Below are positions 18,704 through 27,911 of a stretch of 64,000 bases of DNA, piece by piece (the stretch's first letter is position 1; each line of letters starts with the position of its first letter). Origin of the DNA: Ramlibacter sp. WS9 (lineage in GTDB: Bacteria; Pseudomonadota; Gammaproteobacteria; Burkholderiales; Burkholderiaceae_C); assembly GCF_003797765.1 (NCBI RefSeq), contig NZ_RKMB01000013.1, positions 1-64,000 on the forward strand, given 5' to 3'. The notes beneath the pieces were generated by a model. It saw nothing but the letters and a program-made list of their open reading frames with translations. It had not been told where the DNA came from and did not search any database. The position numbers and the translations under genes are program-made.

Positions 18704-19147
18704 CTACTTGCGCCCGCCCGGCGGCTCATGAACCAGCAGCCAGTAGACCTGCAGGCGCTGCACCTGCTCGACGAAGCGGCCGAAGTCGACGGGCTTGCGC
18801 ACGTAGCTGTTGGCGCCGTTTTCCAGGCTGGCGACGATGTCTTCTTCTTCGCTCGACGACGTGAGGATGACCACGGGGACATGACGCGTCCGCTCATCGT
18901 CGCGAATCTGCCGCAACACCTCGATCCCGCCCAGCTTGGGCAGCTTCAGGTCCAGCAGCACCAGGGCGGGCACGTCGCGCGCGTCGCGCCCCGCATGGCG
19001 GCCCGTTCCGAACATGTATTCAAGCGCCTCGATGCCGTCGCTGGCAACGACAACCTCATTGAGCACATTGTTCTCGGCCAGTGTCATCAGGGTCAGCTCC
19101 TGATGGTCCGGATTGTCTTCGACCAGCAGGATGCGGCTGTTCTTCAT
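18704..19147 (-). CDS. Single-domain response regulator (Rcp1-like)
   Basis: A 147-aa stand-alone receiver domain. The phosphoacceptor is Asp66 in VLLDLKLP, with the acidic pair in VEDNPD, the Thr/Ser switch in ILTSSSEEE and Lys in YVRKPVDFGRF. It has no output domain, as in Rcp1-type regulators paired with phytochrome-like kinases. Its start lies inside the 3' end of the upstream histidine kinase gene (92-nt overlap), so the two are surely cotranscribed and it is the likely phosphorylation target. Confidence 0.9.
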   Translation of the reverse strand: MKNSRILLVEDNPDHQELTLMTLAENNVLNEVVVASDGIEALEYMFGTGRHAGRDARDVPALVLLDLKLPKLGGIEVLRQIRDDERTRHVPVVILTSSSEEEDIVASLENGANSYVRKPVDFGRFVEQVQRLQVYWLLVHEPPGGRK

Positions 19148-21779
19148 GTTTGACTGCTTTCAGGGTGAACTGGAACGTGGCGCCTTGCCCCAGGCTGGCT
19201 TCGGCCCAGACCCGGCCGCCGTGGCGCGTGATGATGCGGTGCACGGTGGCGAGGCCGATGCCCGTGCCGTCGAATTCGCTGGCCGCGTGCAGCCGCTGGA
19301 AGGCGTTGAAGAGCTTGGCCGCGTACGCCATGTCGAAGCCGGCGCCGTTGTCCGAGACGTAGATGACGTTTTCGCCGGCCTCCCCGGCCTTGCGGCCGAT
19401 GCGGATCCGCGCGCCCTGCGTGCGCGCGGTGAATTTCCAGGCGTTCTCGATGAGGTTTTCCAGCACCACGGCCAGGAGCCGCGCGTCGCCCGAACAGCTC
19501 ATGTCTTCGTCGATCTCGACCGCCACTTGCCGGTCGGGCCAGCGTTGGCGCAGGCGTTCGATGATCTGGGTGGCCTTGGGGGCAAGATTCACCGGCTCGG
19601 CCCGGATCTCCGTGCGCGTCACGCGCGCGAGCGACAGCAGGTCGTCGATGAGCTCGCCCATCTGGCGGGTGTTGTCGCGGATGCGATCCAGGTAGTGCCG
19701 GGCCTGCTGATCCAGCGCCTGCGAATAGCGGGCCACCAGCGCGCGGCCAAATCCGTCGATGACCTGGAGCGGCGCGCGCAGGTCGTGCGACACCGAATAC
19801 GAAAAGGACTCCAGCTCGCGGTTGGACATGTCCAGCTCGCGCGTGCGCTCGCCCACGCGGCGCTCCAGCGTCTCGTTGATGTGCTCCAGCGCCTGCTGCG
19901 CGAGCCGCCGTTCGGTGATGTCGTGCGCCAGGACCATCCTCGCGCGGCGCCCGCCGTAGTCCAGGGTGTGCGACGAAATCTCCACATAGATCAACCGGCC
20001 GTCGCGCAGGCGGTGCTTCCAGGGCTCCAGCGTGCGCAGCCCATCGTTGCCATCCACGGCGGCGAGAAGCGCCTGCACGTCCTCCGCCGGCCGGATGTCC
20101 TTGATGGTCATCGCCAGGAATTCGTCCCGCGAATAGCCGTAATGGGCGACGGCCGAGTCGTTCACCGTGAGGAAGCGCAGCGTCTCGAGGTCGTAGACCC
20201 ACATCGGGTGCGGGTTCGACTCGAACAGCGCGCGGTAACGCTGTTCGCTGTCTTTCAGCGCCTGCTCGGCCCTGTACGCCGCGGAGATGTCGGCAAACAC
20301 CAGCACGGCGCCGTCCCGCTCGCCTTGCGGCGACATCAAGGTGCGCGTGTGGCCCTGGATGATCTTGTCAGGCCCGCCGGACAAGCGCCCCCGGATGACG
20401 TAGCGAAAGTTGTCCAGGTTCTCCCCGGACAGCGCGCGCAGCGCGGGCCGCCCCTCCGGGTCCATCGGCGTCACGCCGTCGAGGTGGTACACCCCCCACT
20501 CTTCGGCGGACGCGCGCACCGGGTCGGCCTGCCGATTGAGCTGCGCGAGGCCCGGCATGATCGCGTGCGCGGCTGCGTTGATGTGATTGAAGCGGCCGTC
20601 TCGGCCGACCACCAGCACGCCTTCGGCCATGCTGTCGAAGATCGATCCCAGCAAGGTCTTTTGCGCGGCCATTTCGGCCATCGCCCCATCGCGCTGGATC
20701 GAGCGCTCGGCCAGGCCGCGGGCCATGTCCTGGAAGCGCTCCTCCAGCTCGCGCAGTTCCAGCAAGCCGCCGGGCGGCACCGAGCCGTCCAGCGCGGATT
20801 CTTCCCTGCGCAGCGCATCCACCCGCTGCAGCATCCGCGCAACGGGCCGCACGACGATCCGGTCGCCGAACACCCACGCCGCCGCGCCGGCCAACAAGGC
20901 AATGACGATCAGCGCGCCCAGCTGCTGATGGAGCCGCTGCGTCGCCGGTGCCAGCAGGTCGGCGCTGGACACCATGGCGGCAACGTGCAGGAGGCCTTCG
21001 TCCGCTCGCCCGACGGGCCTCACCGCGTAAAGCCACTCGGCGCCGTCGGCCCCGGTGCCGCGCTCGAAGCGCGGCTGGCCGCGGGCGATGGCCTGCCGCA
21101 GGAACGGCTCGGGGAGTGGCGAGCCGACCCGCACCTCCTTGGCGCCCGAGGCGGCGATCACCACGCCGTTGCGGTCGGCCACGAACAAGGTCATCTCGGG
21201 CATCAGGGCCAGCTTGCGCAGGTGGTCATGTGCCTGCGCCACGTCCATGGCCAGGTAGGCGACGCCACGCAGGCTGCGCGACTCGTCGTTCCGGTAGACC
21301 GGAAGCCCGAATGTCAGCACCGCGCGGCCGCTCGCACGGCTGAGCGTGAACTCCCCCACACTGAATCGACCGGTTTCGATTGCCTTGCGAAAGAACAGGC
21401 GATCGCTCGAATTCACAGGCGTGGCCGGCGCGGTGGCGCGGCATGTCAGCTGGCCTTGCGTGTCCAGCAAGCCGAACGCGCCATAGGTGACGGGATACTC
21501 CTGCTGCAGGCGCTTCAGGTACGCGGCACATGCCGCCGCGTCCTCGCCGTACAAGGGGGGCGAGTGCGCCATCGCGGCCAGCACCTGGCGGGCGCCGTCG
21601 ATGAAGCGTTCCTGCTGTGCATCCGCCAGGTCGACCACGGAACGCAGGCTGCCTTCCGCTCGCTCGACGCGGCTGCGCTGCTCGGACAGCGAAGCCTGCA
21701 CGACGATGCCAAACACCGGCGCGATGGCGATCAGCACAAGCAACGTCAGCGCGGCCCGCAGGCCAAACGTACGCAACAC
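19056..21779 (-). CDS. Sensor histidine kinase with periplasmic sensor, HAMP and two PAS domains
   Basis: A 907-aa membrane kinase. TM1 is at about residues 10-28, a Cache-like periplasmic sensor spans about 30-280, TM2 is at about 287-305, then HAMP, PAS 1 (about 376-500), PAS 2 (about 510-625) and HisKA with His665 in SVSHDLRAPLQVIDGF. The ATPase domain follows (NLIENAWKF, DNGAGF, GTGIGLATVHRI). The start is GTG at 21779. The last 30 residues after FTLKAV are read from DNA that also encodes the response regulator in another frame, so they are unlikely to be conserved. A TTGACA at 21901-21906 (minus strand) may be its -35. Confidence 0.9.
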   Translation of the reverse strand: MLRTFGLRAALTLLVLIAIAPVFGIVVQASLSEQRSRVERAEGSLRSVVDLADAQQERFIDGARQVLAAMAHSPPLYGEDAAACAAYLKRLQQEYPVTYGAFGLLDTQGQLTCRATAPATPVNSSDRLFFRKAIETGRFSVGEFTLSRASGRAVLTFGLPVYRNDESRSLRGVAYLAMDVAQAHDHLRKLALMPEMTLFVADRNGVVIAASGAKEVRVGSPLPEPFLRQAIARGQPRFERGTGADGAEWLYAVRPVGRADEGLLHVAAMVSSADLLAPATQRLHQQLGALIVIALLAGAAAWVFGDRIVVRPVARMLQRVDALRREESALDGSVPPGGLLELRELEERFQDMARGLAERSIQRDGAMAEMAAQKTLLGSIFDSMAEGVLVVGRDGRFNHINAAAHAIMPGLAQLNRQADPVRASAEEWGVYHLDGVTPMDPEGRPALRALSGENLDNFRYVIRGRLSGGPDKIIQGHTRTLMSPQGERDGAVLVFADISAAYRAEQALKDSEQRYRALFESNPHPMWVYDLETLRFLTVNDSAVAHYGYSRDEFLAMTIKDIRPAEDVQALLAAVDGNDGLRTLEPWKHRLRDGRLIYVEISSHTLDYGGRRARMVLAHDITERRLAQQALEHINETLERRVGERTRELDMSNRELESFSYSVSHDLRAPLQVIDGFGRALVARYSQALDQQARHYLDRIRDNTRQMGELIDDLLSLARVTRTEIRAEPVNLAPKATQIIERLRQRWPDRQVAVEIDEDMSCSGDARLLAVVLENLIENAWKFTARTQGARIRIGRKAGEAGENVIYVSDNGAGFDMAYAAKLFNAFQRLHAASEFDGTGIGLATVHRIITRHGGRVWAEASLGQGATFQFTLKAVKHEEQPHPAGRRQSGPSGADPDDTGREQCAQ

Positions 21780-21994
21780 TACAGGAATCCCTGTGTTTTA
21801 TGAGAGAGCCTTGACGACCCTCCGCACCGCTCGCGATCTGTGCCCGTACGCGGTGACGAACCAACAACGTCTCGGTAGAGTTTGGCCGGATGGATACATC
21901 TGTCAAGCAGGGAAGACGACTTAAGAACAAGGTACCCAGACAACCCACCACAGCGCGCGCCAGCAGGTAAACTGATGCAACTTCCAATGATGCC

Positions 21995-23083
21995 GTGACC
22001 AACGCCTCAGAACCCGCCACCATCAGGCTGCTGAGCGTCGAGGACAACCCCGACGATGTGGAACTGATGGCGATCGCGCTGGAGCGTGCCGATCCGCACC
22101 GGCGCTATGTGTTGCACCGGGTCGACGACGCCCCCGGTTTCACGGAAGCGCTGCAGCAGGATTTCGACGTCATCCTCTGCGACTTCAACATGCCGCGGTT
22201 CTCCCCCTACGCGGCGCTGCAGATCCTGGTGGCTCGCCGCTGCGGCACACCGCTCGTGGTGGTGACACGCGCCATCGGCGAGGAAGCCGCGGTGCATGTG
22301 TTGCGCTGCGGCGCCAAGGACTACCTCACCAAAGACAAGCTGGGAACGCTGCCGCAAATCATCGAGCGGGTGATGACCGAGCGCCAGCGCGTGCTCGAAC
22401 AGGAACGCCTGGGCCGCGAACTCGAGTCTGCTTACCGGCGGCTCAAGAAACTGTCCGCGCGGCTGGTGGTCGCGCAGGAACGCGAACGCACCGTGATCTC
22501 CCGCGAGCTGCACGACCAGTTGGGCCAAACGCTTACCGGTATGGTGATTCACCTGCACGCGGCCAAGCGCACAGCCGACCCGGCCACCGCGCAGAAGCAC
22601 ACTGACACGGCCATGGACATGGCACAGGGCGCTGTCAAGCAGCTCAAGACGCTCTCCTTCTCCCTTCGGCCCGCCCAGCTCGATCTTCTGGGCCTGGTGG
22701 CTGCCGCGCAATCGGCCGTGCAACGCATCGCCGAACCGGCAGGGCTGGCCTTTGCCGTCACTTCACGTGGGCAGGAACCCAAGGTACTGGGCGAAACCGC
22801 GTCGGTGGCGCTGCGCCTGGTGCAGGAAGCGCTCAACAACGTCGTGCGGCATGCACAGGCATCGCTCATCACCGTGCGCTTGCGCTTCCTGCCCGACGGG
22901 CGGATCGGCGTGCTCATCATCGACGACGGTGTGGGCTTCGACAAACATGTGCTGCTGGACGGCCAGCCGAGCGAGCGCAACGTCGGTCTCTACGGCATGA
23001 TCGAGCGCACCGAGCTTGCCGGGGGGCGGCTGCACATCCGCACGCGGCCCGGACACGGCGTGGCAATGCGTGCCGTCCTGTAA
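21995..23083 (+). CDS. Hybrid receiver-histidine kinase (NarL-type HisKA_3)
   Basis: A soluble 362-aa protein with an N-terminal receiver domain (Asp63 in VILCDFNMP, Lys in YLTKDKL), a coiled-coil linker (about 130-165) and a HisKA_3 kinase with His173 in SRELHDQLGQTLTG, then a GHKL ATPase (ALNNVVRHAQ, DDGVGF). The receiver-first order suggests it receives phosphate from another kinase and passes a signal on. The start is GTG at 21995; no in-frame ATG exists nearby. It is 19 nt upstream of the LuxR-type regulator gene. Confidence 0.9.
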   Translation: MTNASEPATIRLLSVEDNPDDVELMAIALERADPHRRYVLHRVDDAPGFTEALQQDFDVILCDFNMPRFSPYAALQILVARRCGTPLVVVTRAIGEEAAVHVLRCGAKDYLTKDKLGTLPQIIERVMTERQRVLEQERLGRELESAYRRLKKLSARLVVAQERERTVISRELHDQLGQTLTGMVIHLHAAKRTADPATAQKHTDTAMDMAQGAVKQLKTLSFSLRPAQLDLLGLVAAAQSAVQRIAEPAGLAFAVTSRGQEPKVLGETASVALRLVQEALNNVVRHAQASLITVRLRFLPDGRIGVLIIDDGVGFDKHVLLDGQPSERNVGLYGMIERTELAGGRLHIRTRPGHGVAMRAVL

Positions 23084-23102
23084 GCTACAAAAAGGAGGAA
23101 CG

Positions 23103-23747
23103 ATGAAAACCACCCCGCCGCCAAAAATCAGGGTCGTGCTCGCGGATGACCACGACCTGGTCCGCTCGGGCATCAAGGCCCTGCTGTCGATGGTCGACGG
23201 CGTGGAGGTGATCGCGGAGGCGCGCGACGGCAAGGAGTTGATCGCGCTGGTCGAAGACCTGATGCCCGACGTCGTCATGACCGACATCTCCATGCCCGGC
23301 ATGGACGGCATCACGGCCATCTCCGAAATCCACGGAAAGCACCCGCAGGTGCGCATGCTGGTGCTTTCGATGTACGACACGGTCGATTTCGTCAAGCGCG
23401 CGGTTGCCAACGGCGCTTGCGGCTACCTCATGAAGGACGCCCCACCCTTCGAACTGGAGCAGGCCGTGCGCAGCGTCATGGCCACCGGCAGCTACTTCAG
23501 CCCGGCGATCGCGCAGCGCCTGCTGCAGCCGTCGGAACCGACGGTGGACGATGAGCTCACCCATCGGCAGGTCGAAATCCTCAAGCTGATCGCACAGGGC
23601 CGTGCGTCGAAAGAAATCGCCTATGAGCTGGGCCTGTCGCCCAAGACGGTGGACGTGCACCGCGCTCGCATCATGGAGCGGCTGCGGCTGAACGACATCG
23701 CCAGCCTGACGCTCTACGCAGTGCGCAAGGGCTTGGTCAAGCCTTAG
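23103..23747 (+). CDS. NarL/FixJ-family response regulator with LuxR helix-turn-helix
   Basis: A 214-aa regulator with a receiver domain (Asp61 in VVMTDISMPGMDG, Lys in GYLMKDAP) and a C-terminal LuxR-type helix-turn-helix (about residues 145-205, with LTHRQVEILKLIAQG and KEIAYELGLSPKTVDVHRA). The ATG at 23103 follows a strong AAGGAGG. It pairs with the upstream HisKA_3 kinase. The stop is 3 nt from the stop of the convergent sugar dehydrogenase. Confidence 0.93.
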   Translation: MKTTPPPKIRVVLADDHDLVRSGIKALLSMVDGVEVIAEARDGKELIALVEDLMPDVVMTDISMPGMDGITAISEIHGKHPQVRMLVLSMYDTVDFVKRAVANGACGYLMKDAPPFELEQAVRSVMATGSYFSPAIAQRLLQPSEPTVDDELTHRQVEILKLIAQGRASKEIAYELGLSPKTVDVHRARIMERLRLNDIASLTLYAVRKGLVKP

Positions 23748-23750
23748 CCC

Positions 23751-24863
23751 TCATTGCGGCAGCAGCCGCAACAGGCGTCCCTTGGACTCGTCTGTCAGCA
23801 CGTAGAGCAACCCATCCGGGCCTTGCCGCACGTCGCGGACCCGCCCGACACCTTGCAGCAGCTTGTGTTCGCGCACCACTTTGCCGTCGGCCAGTTCAAG
23901 CCGGGCCAGGTAGCCGAATTTCAGCGACCCGATGAAGAGGTTGCCCTTCATGGCCGGCCCATAACGGTCGCTGGTGAGGAACGCCATGCCGGATGGCGCG
24001 ATCGACGGCACCCAGTAGTGCAAGGGCTGCTCCATACCGGCGCGGGCGGTGATGCCCTCGCCGATCTTCCCGCCGCCGTAGTTCTCGCCATAGGTGATGA
24101 CGGGCCAGCCGTGGTTGCGGCCCGCCTGCGGCACGTTGATTTCGTCACCGCCCTGCGGGCCGTGTTCGTGCATCCAGAACCGGCCGTCCGGCCCGAGGGT
24201 CGCGCCCTGCGAATTCCGATGGCCATAGCTCCAGATTTCCGGCAGCGCCCCCGGCTGGCCGGAAAACGGGTTGCCAGGCGCCGGCGACCCCTCCTTGGTC
24301 AGCCGCACGACCTTGCCGTGGTGGTTGTCCAGCGTCTGGGCATCGTCCTTGCGCTGGAAACGGTCGCCGAGGGTGAGAAACAGCAAGCCGTCACGCGACT
24401 CGACGATGCGGCAGCCGAAGTGCAGGCGGCTCGACACCTTGGGCTTCTGGCTGAAGATCACCTTGACGTCCTCCAGCCGCGACGCGTCCCTTGACAGCCG
24501 GGCGCGCGCCAGCGCAGTGCTGTTGCCCGCCCCACCGGGTTCCGAGAAACAGAAGTACAGGGTGCGGTTCTGCTCGAAGGCCGAGTCCAGAACGACGTCC
24601 AGCAGGCCGCCCTGGCCACCCGCCGCGACTTCCGGCAGGCCGGCCAGCGGCGTGCCCATCCTCCCGCCGGCGTCGATGATCCGCATGCGCCCTGGGCGCT
24701 CGGTGACGAGATAGCGGCTCTGCGGCAGGAAGGCTACCGCCCACGGGTTCTCGAGGCCCATCGCCACCTCCTCGGCCCGCAGCGTTTGGGCCGAGGCCAC
24801 TACGGGCAAGCAGGCAATAGCGAAGGCGGTGGCGAACAGAACCTTCCGGACGGTGGCGCGCAT
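23751..24863 (-). CDS. PQQ-dependent sugar dehydrogenase (YliI/Asd-like)
   Basis: A 370-aa secreted beta-propeller of the soluble glucose/sorbosone dehydrogenase family. The signal peptide is visible (RKVLFATAFAIACLPVVASA), followed by motifs of this family: NPWAVAFLP, GGQGGLLDVVLD, GDRFQRKDDAQ, YGHRNSQGATLGPDG and HEHGPQGGDEIN. It probably oxidises aldoses in the periplasm with PQQ bound. The ATG at 24863 is preceded by AGGAG; the longer frame is rejected. The substrate is not defined. Confidence 0.88.
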   Translation of the reverse strand: MRATVRKVLFATAFAIACLPVVASAQTLRAEEVAMGLENPWAVAFLPQSRYLVTERPGRMRIIDAGGRMGTPLAGLPEVAAGGQGGLLDVVLDSAFEQNRTLYFCFSEPGGAGNSTALARARLSRDASRLEDVKVIFSQKPKVSSRLHFGCRIVESRDGLLFLTLGDRFQRKDDAQTLDNHHGKVVRLTKEGSPAPGNPFSGQPGALPEIWSYGHRNSQGATLGPDGRFWMHEHGPQGGDEINVPQAGRNHGWPVITYGENYGGGKIGEGITARAGMEQPLHYWVPSIAPSGMAFLTSDRYGPAMKGNLFIGSLKFGYLARLELADGKVVREHKLLQGVGRVRDVRQGPDGLLYVLTDESKGRLLRLLPQ

Positions 24864-25034
24864 GGGTGCTCCTGACAAGACAAACGTGGGTTGGAATCCC
24901 CGCATTGTTCTCCACAAGCGGCCCGCACGGGGTCGTTTGGGCAAGTAAGTCAATGCGTTGTTTATATAAATCAACGAGTTGCAATCGACACCTCACTTGA
25001 CTTCTAAGATCGGACCCGGTTATCCTGCGTGCCA

Positions 25035-25598
25035 ATGTTCAAGTGGCTCAGCCTTTTCCTGCTCGCGGCATCCCTGACCGCCCACGCGAGCCCGCCTGTT
25101 TCGGCCGAAGACGACGTCGGCCGCTTCATGGAAGAAAAGGGCCTCTTCATCACCAAGCTGGAGCAAGTGCGCCATACCGTGGCCGAGCGCACTTCCAACC
25201 TCGTGGTGACAGCCATGGGTTTCCTCGGTGTGCCCTACCGCCGTGGCGGCAACAGTGCCGAGACCGGCTTCGACTGCAGCGGTTTCGTCCGCGCGATGTA
25301 CGAGCAAACGATTGGCCTCGTCCTGCCGCGCCGGGCCAACGAGCAAGCCGCGGCCACGCAGACCATCGACAAGAAGGACCTGCAGCCCGGCGACCTGGTG
25401 TTCTTCAACACCATGAGGCGCGCCTTCAGCCACGTGGGCATCTACGTCGGCGAAGGCAAGTTCATCCATTCGCCCAAGCCTGGCGCCCAGGTACGGGTCG
25501 AGGACATGGGCCAGAGCTACTGGAAACAGCGCTTCGACGGTGCGCGTCGCGTGCTGAGGCTCTCGCCCGCGGCCGAAACCGCGACGGTGCAACCCTGA
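25035..25598 (+). CDS. NlpC/P60 peptidoglycan endopeptidase
   Basis: A secreted 187-aa cell-wall hydrolase. The signal peptide is residues 1-18 (MFKWLSLFLLAASLTAHA), and the NlpC/P60 domain carries the triad Cys81 (FDCSGFVR), His133 (SHVGIYVG) and His145 (FIHSPKPG). It likely cleaves peptide crosslinks in the periplasm. I use the ATG at 25035 rather than the GTG two codons before. Its stop TGA overlaps the CTG from which the downstream pilin-like frame seems to start. The 171-nt gap upstream holds an AT-rich patch (around 24958-24972) but no gene. Confidence 0.9.
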   Translation: MFKWLSLFLLAASLTAHASPPVSAEDDVGRFMEEKGLFITKLEQVRHTVAERTSNLVVTAMGFLGVPYRRGGNSAETGFDCSGFVRAMYEQTIGLVLPRRANEQAAATQTIDKKDLQPGDLVFFNTMRRAFSHVGIYVGEGKFIHSPKPGAQVRVEDMGQSYWKQRFDGARRVLRLSPAAETATVQP

Positions 25599-26080
25599 TC
25601 GAACGGGCCCACTGCCGGGCGTTCACGCTCATCGAGCTGATGGTGGTCATCGCGGTGATGGCGATCCTGGCCCTCATCGCCCTACCCACCTACGTCGACA
25701 AGCTGGCGCGCGAACAGATCGCCGAAGCCTTGCCGCTCGCGGACATTGCGAAACCGCCCGTCGCGGCAGCCTGGAGCCAGAGCCAGCCGCTTCCCGCCGA
25801 CAACGCTGCCGCCGGGCTGCCCCCACCTGAAAAGATCGTCAGCACGCTGGTGAGTTCGGTCACGATGCAGGAAGGCGTGATCCACATCCGCTTCGGCAAC
25901 AGCGCCAACCGCGCCCTCAAGGGCAAGACGCTGAGCCTGCGGCCGGCCGGCGTCGAAGATGCCCGCATGGTGCCCGTGGCGTGGATCTGCGCCAAGGCAG
26001 CGGTGCCGGACAAGATGACCGTGACGGGCGCAGACCGCACCGACATTCCGGTGGGCCTGCTGCCGATGCGCTGCCGCTAG
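25595..26080 (+). CDS. Type IV pilin-like protein, apparent CTG start
   Basis: About 161 aa with a type IV prepilin signature: short leader then FTLIELMVVIAVMAILALIA, the Glu at position +5 included, and a C-terminal Cys pair (WICAKAAV and PMRCR) like the disulfide loop of PilA-type pilins. No ATG, GTG or TTG occurs in frame between the end of the NlpC domain and the pilin helix; the only plausible initiation codon is CTG at 25595, overlapping the NlpC stop (CTGA). The residue before the processed Phe is Ala rather than the usual Gly. The pilus role (major or minor subunit) is unknown. Confidence 0.75.
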   Translation: MIERAHCRAFTLIELMVVIAVMAILALIALPTYVDKLAREQIAEALPLADIAKPPVAAAWSQSQPLPADNAAAGLPPPEKIVSTLVSSVTMQEGVIHIRFGNSANRALKGKTLSLRPAGVEDARMVPVAWICAKAAVPDKMTVTGADRTDIPVGLLPMRCR

Positions 26081-26096
26081 GCGCGGCTACTGCGCT

Positions 26097-27911
26097 TCAC
26101 TTGCGCGGCGGCGGCACGTCGGTGCAGGTGCCGTGCGCGATTTCCGCCGCCATGCCGATGCTTTCGCCCAGCGTGGGATGCGGGTGGATGGTCTTGCCGA
26201 TGTCGACTTCGTCCGCGCCCATCTCGATGGCCAGCGCGACCTCGCCGATCATGTCGCCGGCGTGCGTGCCGACGATGCCCCCACCCAGGATGCGGTGCGT
26301 ATTCGCGTCGAACAGCAGCTTGGTGAAGCCCTCGTCGCGCGTGTTAGCGATGGCGCGGCCCGAAGCGGTCCACGGGAAGTGGCCCTTCTTGATCGCAATG
26401 CCTTCGGCCTTGGCCTGGTCTTCGGTCAGCCCGACCCACGCCACTTCCGGATCCGTGTAGGCCACGCTCGGGATCACGCGGGCGTTGAACGCCACGTTTT
26501 CTCCGGAAGCCACTTCCGCCGCCACGTGGGCCTCGTGCACCGCCTTGTGCGCCAGCATGGGCTGGCCCACGATGTCGCCGATGGCGAAGATGTGCGGCAC
26601 GTTTGTGCGCATCTGGATGTCGACCGGGATGAAGCCGCGGTCGCTCACCGTGACGCCGGCCTTCTCGGCGCCGATCTTCTTGCCGTTGGGGCTGCGGCCG
26701 ACGGCCTGCAGCACCAGGTCATAGAGCTGCGGATCCTTGGGCGCCTGTTCGCCTTCGAACTTCACCAGGATGCCGTCCTGGGTCGCCTCGGCGCCCACGG
26801 TCTTGGTCTTGAGCATGATGTTGTCGAAGCGCGGCGTGTTCATCTTCTGCCACACCTTCACCAGGTCGCGGTCGGCGCCCTGCATCAGGCCGTCGAGCAT
26901 CTCGACCACGTCGAGCCGCGCACCCAGCGTCGAATACACCGTGCCCATTTCCAGGCCGATGATGCCGCCACCGAGGATCAGCATGCGCTTGGGGCTGCCG
27001 CCCAGTTCGAGCGCGCCGGTGGAATCCACCACGCGCGGGTCCTTGGGCATGAACGGCAGGTGCACGGCTTGCGAGCCGGCGGCGATGATCGCGTTCTTGA
27101 ACTTGATCGTCTGCTTCTTGCCGGTCTTTTCCTGGCCGCTGCCCGTGGTCTCTTCGACCTGGACATGGTACGGGTCGACGAACTCACCGTTGCCACGCAC
27201 CACGGTGACCTTGCGCATCTTGGCCATTGCCGCGAGGCCGCCCGTGAGCTTGCCCACCACTTTGCCCTTGTGCGCGCGCAGCTTGTCCAGCTCGATCGTG
27301 GGCTTGGCGTAGCTGATGCCGAGCGATTCGAAATGGCTCACCTCGTCCATCACGGCCGCGACGTGCAGCAATGCCTTGGAGGGGATGCAACCCACGTTCA
27401 GGCAAACGCCGCCCAGGGTGGCGTAGCGCTCGACCAGCACGACCTTCATGCCCAAGTCGGCGGCGCGGAAAGCGGCCGAATAGCCGCCCGGGCCGGCGCC
27501 GAGCACCAGCATGTCGCATTCGATGTCGGCGCCGCCGGCATAGGTCGAGGCGACCGGGGCGGGCCTACCCTCACCCCGCCCCTCTCCCGCCGGAGCGGGA
27601 GAGGGAGAAGATGCGGGGAGCTCGCTCCCTCTCCCGCTTGCGGGAGAGGGCTGGGGTGAGGGAACTGCGGCATCGGCGCTCTCCAGCGTCAGCAACACCG
27701 ATCCTTCTTTCACCTTGTCGCCGAGCTTGACCTTCAGCTCCTTGATCACGCCCGCGTGCGTCGACGGAATCTCCATCGATGCCTTGTCGCTTTCCACCGT
27801 GACCAGCGATTGCTCGGCCTTGATGGTGTCGCCGGGCTTGACCAGCAACTCGATGACGGACACCTCGTCGAAGTCCCCGATGTCGGGGACTTTCACTTCG
27901 ACCAGACTCAT
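26097..27911 (-). CDS. lpdA: Dihydrolipoyl dehydrogenase with N-terminal lipoyl domain, E3 of PDH
   Basis: A 604-aa E3 of the type fused to a lipoyl domain. The lipoyl domain is residues 1-78 (Lys43 in [11 protein letters not shown]), a linker spans about 80-128, then the flavoprotein with GAGPGGY (138-144), the redox pair Cys170-Cys175 ([15 protein letters not shown]) and the C-terminal active-site His in HPHPTLGESIG. Residues about 84-115 of the linker are encoded by two palindromic repeats in opposite orientation. The start ATG overlaps the stop of the proteasome-like gene by 4 nt. Last gene of the PDH operon. Confidence 0.95.
   Translation of the reverse strand: MSLVEVKVPDIGDFDEVSVIELLVKPGDTIKAEQSLVTVESDKASMEIPSTHAGVIKELKVKLGDKVKEGSVLLTLESADAAVPSPQPSPASGRGSELPASSPSPAPAGEGRGEGRPAPVASTYAGGADIECDMLVLGAGPGGYSAAFRAADLGMKVVLVERYATLGGVCLNVGCIPSKALLHVAAVMDEVSHFESLGISYAKPTIELDKLRAHKGKVVGKLTGGLAAMAKMRKVTVVRGNGEFVDPYHVQVEETTGSGQEKTGKKQTIKFKNAIIAAGSQAVHLPFMPKDPRVVDSTGALELGGSPKRMLILGGGIIGLEMGTVYSTLGARLDVVEMLDGLMQGADRDLVKVWQKMNTPRFDNIMLKTKTVGAEATQDGILVKFEGEQAPKDPQLYDLVLQAVGRSPNGKKIGAEKAGVTVSDRGFIPVDIQMRTNVPHIFAIGDIVGQPMLAHKAVHEAHVAAEVASGENVAFNARVIPSVAYTDPEVAWVGLTEDQAKAEGIAIKKGHFPWTASGRAIANTRDEGFTKLLFDANTHRILGGGIVGTHAGDMIGEVALAIEMGADEVDIGKTIHPHPTLGESIGMAAEIAHGTCTDVPPPRK
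27568..27662. repeat. REP-like pair (BIME), copy B, inside lpdA
   Basis: Two hairpins in mirror orientation: CCTCTCCCGC (27581-27590) with GCGGGAGAGG (27595-27604), and CCCTCTCCCGC (27627-27637) with GCGGGAGAGGG (27640-27650). CCCTCACCCC stands at the outer left and GGGGTGAGGG at the outer right. The pair is read through in frame as a Pro/Ser/Gly/Glu linker between the lipoyl and flavoprotein domains. Confidence 0.85.

Noticed and set aside
19113..21803. 896-aa open frame opposite the sensor histidine kinase
   Set aside because: Composition mirrors the antisense of the kinase; no family motif.
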